NCBI GenBank assembly: GCA_946902875.1
Contig: OX336340.1
Location: 9,073,739-9,137,738 of the forward strand
Source: Nematopogon swammerdamellus
Taxonomy: Eukaryota; Arthropoda; Insecta; Lepidoptera; Adelidae
DNA length: 64,000 nt
Direction of reading: 5' to 3'
Positions 55,636 through 64,000 of this stretch are shown piece by piece; position 1 is the stretch's first letter; each line of letters starts with the position of its first letter. The notes under the pieces are model-generated. The model had not been told where the DNA came from. It saw only the letters and a list, made by a program, of their open reading frames with translations, and made no database searches. The position numbers and the translations under genes were made by a program.

Positions 55636-57269
55636 TATTGATAACTATTATATATAGGTACCTACACACTGTAAATCAGCCAAATATATGCAGAACTTTC
55701 ATAATCATTACTTTCAAAGTATGTACAGTATACGTGGGTAAATACATACAAGGTTATCTCTATGCCAAAATCACCCCGATATTTCCAATTGTTCTAACCA
55801 ACAGAAATATTCTGAGAAATAACACGAAAATAGCAACAGACACAGTGACAGCATGACGTCAACGGAATGTCCGATGAATCAAAATGGAAGAATGAGTTCT
55901 CCTCGTTTTCAGGGAAAACATGAGTCACGACCTCCGAATTTTCGTCCATTTCCCTGAATCGCTGGAAAAAACTCTCGTTCCCTTGACCCCGGCCATTACT
56001 GAAATATAGGTAGGCACAGTACATATATATTTATAAGAGTATATAGCTAGTAGCGTTATTTTGCTTGGCTGTGCACAACCATTGATATAAAAAGTGAATG
56101 ATCACACTATAATCTATAATTTATTTGTAATTTTTTTCGATTTATTCAACAAGTATGACGGTGAAATAAAAATATTCACCAAAATGTGTAATGAAATAAA
56201 TAAACCTAGTATTTTTAATTGAGCGTTTCAAAATATGAATCGTAATTGAAATTCTTATATTCTTTTCACATGTTTTTACATAAATCAAAATTACAGAACT
56301 ACCTATGGACTACGTGTCTAATTAAAAACATTAAGCTCTTTTTTTTCACTTCAGGAACACATTATGAAACTATTCACTTAAAAATAAATAAAAATTGCCT
56401 AAACCCCGACTACGACAAGCGAAGTAAATAACAAGAAAAGTTAATCGGAAATGCTGTAGTCGGGCTACCTGTAAAATATAATAAATACATACATGCCTGA
56501 TATCTCTACCTACATACATACATACGCTGCCAAAATCGTAACCCTCCTACGGCTTCGCCGTAGTCCAGTAAAAGAACCCGGAATATTGACAACTTAAATA
56601 TTTAGATGCATGTTAAAAAGTTGGTTAAGTTCGCAGGAATAGCATGTACGATTAATTAACTAAACGAAACATTCCTAACGGTGGTTAGGAGCAGCTGTCG
56701 GCTCGTAGCCTCGCCCGTAGCACCCGCTTACAAAATGCTAAACGGTTCCACCACCAGCGCCACCGCGCCGCCGCGCCACCACCGCACCGTGGAGAACATT
56801 TTCATAAAAATAATCACCGATTTCGGCAGCCCGCGATACAGCCCTGATTGACGTCAGATAAGTTGCTGTTGCATGCTTCAAATTGGCCCCGGGCCTTTCA
56901 CCTTCCTGTACTTACTTGTGTATTTTCAACACCGGCTGATTTCGTTCATAAAACCATAATAGGTAGAAAAATGCTTCATAGCTTTTTGTGAAACACATTT
57001 TACAGAAACAGGTAGGTACAGGTATAGTTTACATGAGTGCCATATAGAAATACACGATTTAGTTGTAACTAATAAATATGTTATATATATGTTATTTTGT
57101 GTTGAAAATAATTTTAATTATTTAGTAGGATACTCATGATGGTGCGTAGTATGCACCGACATGCCACCTACATAATTGTGACCTCAATATATGTATGTGC
57201 AGTTTCGTTATCTGCACATCATGAGTCTGATGAGGTGACCAGCCATATCAGGTTTCTCAAAAAAAAAAA
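55636..57269 (+). other. Tet intron, mostly unassigned
   Basis: AT-rich with a GC-rich patch at 56745-56795 (GCCACCGCGCCGCCGCGCCA). A probable old SINE tail lies near 57225-57272 (GGTGACCAGCCATATCAGG then A residues). No exon recognised. Confidence 0.35.
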
Positions 57270-57532
57270 AAACGGCCAAGTGCGTGTCGTACTCGCGGAC
57301 CGAGGTTTCCAAACCACAAAAAAAAAACACTTTTCTTGTATGGGGACCCCGCTTATTTTTTAACATTTTCAATTTCTTATTATATCCGCCAAAATAACAC
57401 ATTCTGTGAACATTTCTACCGGCTAGCTATTACGGTTTCAAAGATACAACCATCGGACAGACAGACAGATAGACAGATAGACGTTAAATGCTTAGTAATA
57501 GACTTCAGTACAGGGTACGGAATCCTAAAAAA
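57270..57532 (-). repeat. AGGGTTCCGTA-type repeat, inverted
   Basis: On the plus strand: AACGGCCAAGTGCGTGTCGT, TTGTATGGGGACCCCGC, an ACAG microsatellite, CTTAGTAATAGACTTC and GGGTACGGAATCCT. Near complete, diverged. Confidence 0.65.
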
Positions 57533-58504
57533 ACTTATTTTAAAGCCACTGAAAACCATAACATTGAGTACAATAGGTACACATACTTATTATGAAACAA
57601 TTTACTACGTTAATAAATCTTGAGACTAGAGACAATTTCACTTGCAATATTTATTTAATTCGTTTCTTCGAATCTTCGGAGCCCGCAAAAAGAAACGCCG
57701 CTTTCCCACTTTATACAATGCGAATGTCTGTAGGAGTACATTATGTAGGTACTGGTGTAGCGATATCTTTGTTGTTAGTGCAATAATTGTTTAATAAGGG
57801 GCTGTCGCTGGCGGCAATTTGGTTCGGTCCCGCTCAGCTTTCCGAGAAATGCTATACATTTTTACCGTTCGCTCCCGACGCCGCCGCCGCCGCCGCCGTG
57901 TCGATGTTATCGCTCGTGTTTTGCGCCGAAAGAGCGCGGGAACGAGGACATTTGCACACGATTAACTCAAATTGCAACTGGAGATACCGTTCGCGGTAAA
58001 TCTGAATGGGAAATGAGACGACATTCGTCAGTGTTTAGATTCCTGTTCCCGTTTTTTCGTGACCGTTCGAGTGTTTAAAAATATCTGCTTCCAAATGAAG
58101 AATACAGGGGAAGAAAAAGGTGAATATTTAGGGGCAGGTAGAGTTAGAAGTAATTCTGCATAATATATAAACTGCCAAGTAAATATAACATTATCTTCAC
58201 CCTCGTCTAACTGTAGTTCCTGTATACTTCAAATTGCACATGATCAAATGCAAGATCAACCTCTTATTTTATTTGGACAGTTCACCTTCAGAGTAGAGTC
58301 GCCTAGGTTAATGTATATTAGCGATTACCACAACAAGCCACTATGGCTATGACAATAAATAACTGGTGCATATAAGCTCAGACCAAGTGATTATTTTTAT
58401 TTTGGCAATGATCGCTGCTATACACGATGCCACAGAGGACGGTGCACCACAGAAGTAGATAATATAGTAGAATACAATAACCAACAATACTGATCGTTTC
58501 GCAG
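57533..58504 (+). other. Tet intron before the CXXC exon
   Basis: No repeat or exon recognised. A GCC microsatellite (CGACGCCGCCGCCGCCGCCG, about 57877) lies in a GC-richer block at 57790-57970. Confidence 0.4.
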
Positions 58505-58645
58505 ACAAAGAAGAAGCGCAAGCGATGCGGCGAGTGCATCGGTTGCCAGCGCAAGGACAACTGCGGAGACTGCGCGCCCTGCCGCAACGACAAGTCCCAT
58601 CAGATCTGCAAGCAGCGCCGATGCGAAAAACTCACCGAGAAAAAG
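58505..58645 (+). CDS. Tet: Tet methylcytosine dioxygenase, CXXC zinc-finger exon
   Basis: A 47-codon exon between the acceptor TCGTTTCGCAG and the donor GTCAGT, phase 0 on both sides. It encodes TKKKKRKRCGECIGCQRKDN, then CGDCAPCRNDKSHQICKQRR and CEKLTEKK. The eight zinc-binding cysteines are in the standard CXXC order: CxxCxxC, five residues, CxxCxxC, eight residues, C, four residues, C. The KFGG motif of the DNMT1/MLL type is absent and SHQICK takes its place, as in the TET and CXXC4/5 type. In insects this type belongs to Tet. The domain binds CpG DNA and guides the enzyme. The iron/oxoglutarate catalytic core must lie in exons past the end of the window. Confidence 0.93.
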
Positions 58646-60447
58646 GTCAGTTATCACGCTTTCGGACATACATACATACATAGGTATCACCAACACGTCA
58701 CTACTGTAAAGACAACTTTCAGAACCGTCTGTACCTACTGAACTAACTGTAACTCCTATTGGCCACCTCATTCATTGAGACTTTTGGAAATAGTCTATAA
58801 ATATGAATATCTAGACCAACATAATATGGCAAAACATGACGTGAACCATGAACATTTGAGATGGCACTATAGGAGCTTCTGTAATTTAAACTTCACAGTG
58901 GTAAGATAATTTTGTTTTTAGAAGTAAACTGGAGAGGCATAAAAATAAAAAGACAAGATGTTGAAATACTAAGATCTGCCTCAAGAGGTAACCGACAAGT
59001 AGCCCGTAGATTGATCGTTGTGCCCATAGTCGTGGAAAAATAACTATTTTAATAGTTCCTTTTCCTGGTAATACTCTAGCCTTTTTGGACGAGTTATCTA
59101 CTGGCTTTCAAACTTTGCTATTAGTTTTTCAAAATAAAACTATGTTAGTCCATCATATCCGCTGCTACAGCCAAATAAACTATCGTGAGGGAACATATCT
59201 GGAAACGTTAATGTCCACAAGCTTCTGTTAGTTAGGGAAACATAAAGAGATAGTAGGGATCTTGAGAAAATTCGCAAGTGATTCCAACTTCGTAGCATCG
59301 CTTGCAGGTGTCATGTCCCTCTCAAACATTACTGCCTTCTCCAAGACGTCGCCAGTTCCTCTGTCTTCGATGGGACCTGCATTATAAGGAACGCATTCTT
59401 TGCTCTCACCTTCAGAACAAAATGTATCTTCTATGCGGCTAATAGTTTAGCTAGATAGATAGATAGTCGAGGATCGTAGGACCACTCAGCACAGGAGTTC
59501 CATGAGCCGGGGTTGTCGTTTGCTGGTTGTTGATTCTAGATATGAAAATATGTTATGCAGATGATAATAATAACGGTTCCAGCCCGCCGCGGCCGCCACC
59601 ATCTGGTCGGCCAGTAAAATTACATGAATTATTTAATTCCCAACCACATTCGCAACACGGTGGTGAGGCGCGGCGCGGTCTCCCCGCTTTGGTCGGTAGC
59701 TACTAGCTATACTTGTATGCAGAGCAGGCGATTGTTCCGCACCACTACCGGAAAGTATGGTATGTAGTTATTTTCCATCTAATAGTTGACAGTGCCAGTC
59801 TGTAATTATTGAGAATTTTTTGTAAGTTACTTTCGTAGAATTGAGCTATTGTGTATACAAATAATGAACCAATTTATTCAGTGCATAATATATAATCACT
59901 TTATTGGATTAAATTGGAGAATCCCAACTGTCATATACTTTCTTCTTCTGGCCAAAAGGGTCAGATGATCGCTTTTCAGCTTACATGCTTTCTTTACCAA
60001 TTTTTGACTTTTATTCGTGCGATTCGTCATTTTCCTTGCTTTGTCGAATCTAAAACGAGCAATGTTTGATGATGCTTGTGTTGTCTTTAAAAATCGCAAA
60101 CGGAATCGCCTGCACGTGAAGAACATTATGTGGGGGTGCATTACTGAGGCGGGCGGGAGTGGAAGCTGTGGGCGGGGGGAGTCGTGACGCGACTTGCGGG
60201 GCGGGGTGCTGAAGAACCACGTGTAAACCGTCTGCATCTACTGAACTAACTACCACTTCTATCGACCACCTCGTTCATTGCAGTACTTTTGGAAACGAAC
60301 AGTCGAATATAAACATTTTAGATGGCACTATAGGAGGTTCTGTAAGTTTGCTGAAATTTCAGGTTAAACTTCACACAGAAGAAACGCAGATACACATAAC
60401 AAATATTGCATTAACGAAACGAAATATGTTTGAAGGTAAAAACCTAT
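58646..60447 (+). other. Tet intron, unassigned
   Basis: No further coding exon recognised. The phrases CTATAGGAGSTTCTGT and CGTCTGTACCTACTGAACTA occur twice, near 58725-58885 and 60227-60345, so a diverged repeat or duplication is present. Confidence 0.35.
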
Positions 60448-60502
60448 ATCTGTGCTGCACGTCCCTCCGACATGGAATGTCGGAGGGACGTGCAGCACAG
60501 AT
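60448..60502. repeat. Perfect 26-bp hairpin with 3-base loop
   Basis: Arms 60448-60473 and 60477-60502 are exact reverse complements (left arm starts ATCTGTGCTGCACGTCCC), with loop GGA. Not part of a recognised repeat. Confidence 0.9.
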
Positions 60503-63113
60503 TGAAAGTCACAATGAAAGTAATACTCGTATTTAATAAACTGCAGACACATTTTGAAGAAACCTTAAAACAAATAACTTTTAACATTTAAAAAGAAGTG
60601 AAAACTTTACCATTGCATTCCCTATGAAATTAAATGACATTAATTCTATATATTTTCTTAACTACCTACCTACATACCACACGCTGTATCCCGACAGACG
60701 GGGTAAGCAGAGTAATTGGTGTTGTGCTTATTTCCTTCTAGAAACATATTTAAGAAAACGTCAATAAAAACGTGAGAGGAAAAATAAGAACCAGCAGCGC
60801 TGGATTTCAGTTAGACGTACTTTCCTTTTCATGTACAATCCTTATGCATGTACAACTTCGCTCACTCATCAAAAGCCAAATCGTCACAGTAGCTTCATTG
60901 TCATAGCGTATCAATCACTGACTACGCTACGTACGACACATTTCAATACGTGAGCTTTTACAGTCACACACATAACTGTACGTACGAGTATACATAATAT
61001 ATATACACATAATACGTGTAGGGTTTGTTTACACTTCCGTACGGTTGGCTACACGTGTCGCCCACGCGTGTGGAGGGGTACGTGCGGGCAGACACGCCAG
61101 TGAAAGTGTTGTGATATTTTGAAGGTACATAATACGAGTATATATTTAAATGCGCATTTAACTAGGTGCGTGTTGGGCTAGGCAGTGGAAAGAGGGAGGT
61201 TCGAAATACTACCTAATATGCTAATAGTACACCGCGATGACTATTATTCGATGGTTCGTGACTTAATTATCTAAATCGAAGCGAAAAGGAGCTGCGCTAT
61301 ACCTTGAACTTTCGAGTAGAATGGCTGGTACAGAATAATCGAATAATTTGGAAAATTACTTTGATACTAAATGGATTTTTCCACAAGCGCAGGAGGACAA
61401 TATGGATGTCGTAGACGTGTCGAGGACTAGCGCCTGTTCTCTTTCAACTCTACTCCATTAATTGATCTACTCGAATTTATCCTATAATGGAAAGTAAAGC
61501 TTTAGTAGATAAATCGCGTCGCGACGCTTCGGTAGCGCTAGCTAGACCTGGATCTAGTATTCTGGCTACGATGTCTGCTTATTATACCGTCGGCAAGACA
61601 ATGAAGTATTTATTAAATTTATTCGGGCTCGCGAAGTTTTTCTTCGGGATTAAGCGAGAGCTTTAGTGAAATTGTGAAAAATATTTCAGTAAATCAGGAT
61701 ACGGCCGCCGGCGGTATCTATTTGCATAAAATAGTAATGAACTGGCAATACAAGTACATTTAATTGTCCATGAAGCGACGGGCGTCGCCGTCGGCGTCGT
61801 CGCCTCTCTCTCGCGCTCCGCACATCCCTCCTCGCCTCGTCCCTCTCGGACGCCATTAAAATTTTCGCCGAAAACGAAGTGACATCAAAAGAAAGATTTT
61901 TTTTGTAGAAAATCGTGGAGCTGAATTGGCAAGGCGAGAATTAAGACAAAGAGAAATGTGTGCTAATGCTTTTTTAACCACGATTTGAATAACTGGATGA
62001 GTAGGAGGCGGTGGGGGAGGCTCGCGCGCGGGCGGGGCCGCGGGGCGGTTCATCCGTCCGGCCGCGGCACGATTAGGTGAAGGCGATCACGTCGACGTCT
62101 TTAGAGATAGATACTCGTAGTCATTAGCAAAATAAAGAGAAAGCTTACAGCTAGCGAATGTCAAATGTTGATAAATGTCCTCAGCCTTCGATATTATAAC
62201 CATGTAATTACATTATTTGTTTATCGGGCGACCTGCAAAATTTTGCAAACGGACTTTCGAGGAACATGAACCTGGGCGGGCGCGACGTCTCGTCACCGCA
62301 CCGCTCGCCGCGCCGCCGCCTTTACTCAATTACCGGCTTCCAGACAAAATGTTCGCGGGCTCCCGAAATAAATTTCACAATACCCACAAACTCCAACTAA
62401 TTTCATTTGAATAAAAAAAACTCACCTACATCGGCGCCGAGTTACGAGCTGGCGGCGCCGAGCTTATTAGAAGGCCCTGCACGTCTGCGGGCGAGGCGGC
62501 GGCGGCGCGGGGGGCGGAGGTCAGTAGTGGGGGGCACAAGTTAGGTGGAAAAAGAGAGGGGGTCTAATTTACGATTATAAGTTAACGTTAGACGAGTAAC
62601 TTTTCCAAATTAGTTTTAAAACAATGGCAGTAAAGCGGCTTAGCGGAGCTCGCCGGCCAATCAGACACCCCTCCACCCCCGCCCCGCGGCGTCCCGCCCA
62701 CCCCCCGCGCTACCTATCTTATTCACGATTTTCGGGACTTTTTGTCTTTCCTTAAAGGAAACGGCCGACAAATCGGCGATTTATGGCTTCGGAGCTTTGA
62801 ATGTCGGTTTTAGCGGCCATCTATTAATTAGGCGCGAGTCTTGATTCATTCCGCAATTACCTTTAATTATGTGAGGAACTTTCCCTAAGCCCCTTCAGCG
62901 GGGCTTCCGAGGACACTCCGTCTGTTAGGGTTAGGAAGAATATCTTAGAGGTAGCCAGACTTTATGCTCGTTCAAGCTCATCCGCCCGCATTGGTTGGTA
63001 TGGCGTCCACAAAGACACGTGAGCTTCGCGTCCCTTTGTACAATGTCAAATCAAATTAAATCAAATATTGTTGTATTCAACAAACTCAAAAAGCAATAAA
63101 TAATTTCCGCACA
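60503..63113 (+). other. Tet intron with alternating CpG-rich and AT-rich blocks
   Basis: No exon recognised. From about 61480 to 63050 CpG-rich patches alternate with repeat-free stretches carrying TTAATTA-type motifs, for example GCAATTACCTTTAATTATG near 62851. The absence of recognised mobile elements over about 2.5 kb contrasts with the rest of the window and could mark regulatory DNA. Confidence 0.35.
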
Positions 63114-63182
63114 GTTAATTAGAGACGTCGGGGGACCACTAAATAAAAAAATCAACTCGGTTCCCCAACGTCTTTAATTAAC
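63114..63182. repeat. Imperfect inverted repeat with TTAATTA termini
   Basis: Arms 63114-63137 (GTTAATTAGAGACGTCGGGG) and 63159-63182 (ending CAACGTCTTTAATTAAC) match at about 20 of 24 positions with a 21-base spacer. The mismatches look compensatory in part (G-U type), so an RNA hairpin is possible. Confidence 0.65.
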
Positions 63183-63330
63183 TAAGCGAAAATTATTTTT
63201 TATTTTTTCAGGTTTTTTTTTTGGTGTGTCCGGGTTTTTTTTTAAATTATAATTTCACTGTAATTGTAATATTATTTTTTAGACCGAACGCACGCTGCAC
63301 TCCGTGATATGCCCGCACCGTATGTACCAT

Positions 63331-63395
63331 ATGTCCGTCCAGTTCAGTTTAACGTAGCCAACCGTGTCAGTTTCAATAAAAATAAAAATAAAACC
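63331..63395 (+). mobile_element. SINE fragment with internal deletion
   Basis: GTCCGTCCAGTTCAGTTTA joins directly to ACGTAGCCAACCGTGTCAGT and an A-rich tail. About 90 bp of the body are missing. Confidence 0.6.
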
Positions 63396-63615
63396 GTTCA
63401 GACGCAATAGTTTTTTTTTTAATTACACACACAATTCTATTTCTGTCTAACTAAAACCTTTGGCAATGTTGCATGTTCTACGGATACTTCATTAAAATTA
63501 TTATTTAGACACACACAACACAACCGTGCGCCTGGCACAACAATATATACGTGGGGCACACTAAAAGTTTCCGGAATTAATAGGAATAAAATACTATTAA
63601 AGGTCAAAAATTAAT

Positions 63616-64000
63616 TTATTGTTTCTCAAAATATTCTCCCTTTGCGTAAATGCACTTTTTCATACGATTAAACCAATTTTGAAAACTTTTGTGCCACTCC
63701 TCCGTGGTGACCTCAGAAACGTGTTTTTCATATTCTTCGACAGCCTCTTCTGGTGATGAATATCGTTGACCGCGTAATTGGTTCTTAATGTTTGGGAACA
63801 GAAAAAAGAAGTCACAAGGTGCCGTCACCTGTTACTATGTCCCACACCAAATTTGAAGCGCCTTTGTTGAATCTGGTAAGCATGGCATTGCACCAAGTGA
63901 CGCGGTGCGTTTTTTGAGCCTCGGTCAAATTGTGTGGGATCCACCGCGAGCACAGCTTTCTCACACCCAAATGTTTGTGTAGGATTGATTGTATTTGACT
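63616..64000 (-). pseudogene. Mariner transposase fragment with internal deletion
   Basis: Minus strand. The upstream part (64000-63820) reads LGVRKLCSRWIPHNLTEAQK, then FNKGASNLVWDIVTGD, which includes the first catalytic Asp of the mariner DDD enzyme. It then jumps, with a frame change, to APCDFFFLFPNIKNQLRGQR, which follows the third catalytic Asp region, and ends WFNRMKKCIYAKGEYFEKQ. The stretch between, including the second Asp, is deleted. The element continues past the window edge. Its 3' terminal repeat probably lies near 63548 (GTGGGGCACACTAAAAGTTT). Confidence 0.82.

Noticed and set aside
57787..57999. ORF with alanine run
   Set aside because: Explained by a GCC microsatellite. No splice sites frame it, and the phase of flanking Tet exons does not need it.

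Overview
This window is nuclear DNA from an insect, almost certainly a moth or butterfly. The non-coding DNA is AT-rich and the genes are broken into exons by long introns with GT/AG borders. The background is packed with repeat families I know as typical of Lepidoptera: AGGGTTCCGTA-headed repeats ending in CTCGCACTTGGCCGG, repeats starting AGCTTTTGCCCGCGGC, LINEs whose ORF ends before a TGATGA tail, and GGCCCACTTGCACC MITEs.

Two host genes are supported, both on the + strand and both incomplete at one end. (1) Positions 9446-14440 hold six exons of a Spatzle-family Toll/neurotrophin-like ligand. The phases agree at all five junctions and give 442 residues to the stop. The protein has two polybasic processing sites and a C-terminal cystine knot with eight cysteines. 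The signal-peptide exon was not found and should lie 5'. (2) Positions 48140-49396 and 58505-58645 hold the N-terminal low-complexity exon and the CXXC zinc-finger exon of the Tet 5-methylcytosine dioxygenase. Its catalytic exons lie beyond position 64000. Several CpG-rich islands between 17.8 and 46.4 kb, two with TATA boxes and some followed by good splice donors, could be promoters or non-coding first exons for Tet or unknown transcripts. That link is inference.

Mobile DNA fills most of the rest. It includes a decayed LINE reverse transcriptase gene (7.8-9.1 kb) and a second copy of its 3' end (15.6-15.95 kb, minus), a jockey-type LINE 3' end (23.2-24.3 kb, minus), another LINE fragment (37.8-38.5 kb, minus), a Tc1-type transposon remnant (35.7-37.3 kb), a mariner remnant (63.5-64 kb), a Helitron-like ORF fragment (43.3 kb), and hAT, Harbinger and other MITEs, some nested.

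The most striking repeat is a SINE family with about eighteen whole or partial copies. In full copies the 5' head has a tRNA-like A box, then a block closely matching the 3' half of 5S rRNA, then a tRNA-like B box. Other copies carry the same body behind an unrelated head. Also unusual are a near-perfect 154-bp inverted repeat (5.7-6.1 kb), with a smaller relative at 21.2 kb, and a scatter of short-loop, almost perfect snap-back duplications.

No operons, CRISPR arrays, rRNA genes or convincing stand-alone tRNA genes were seen.
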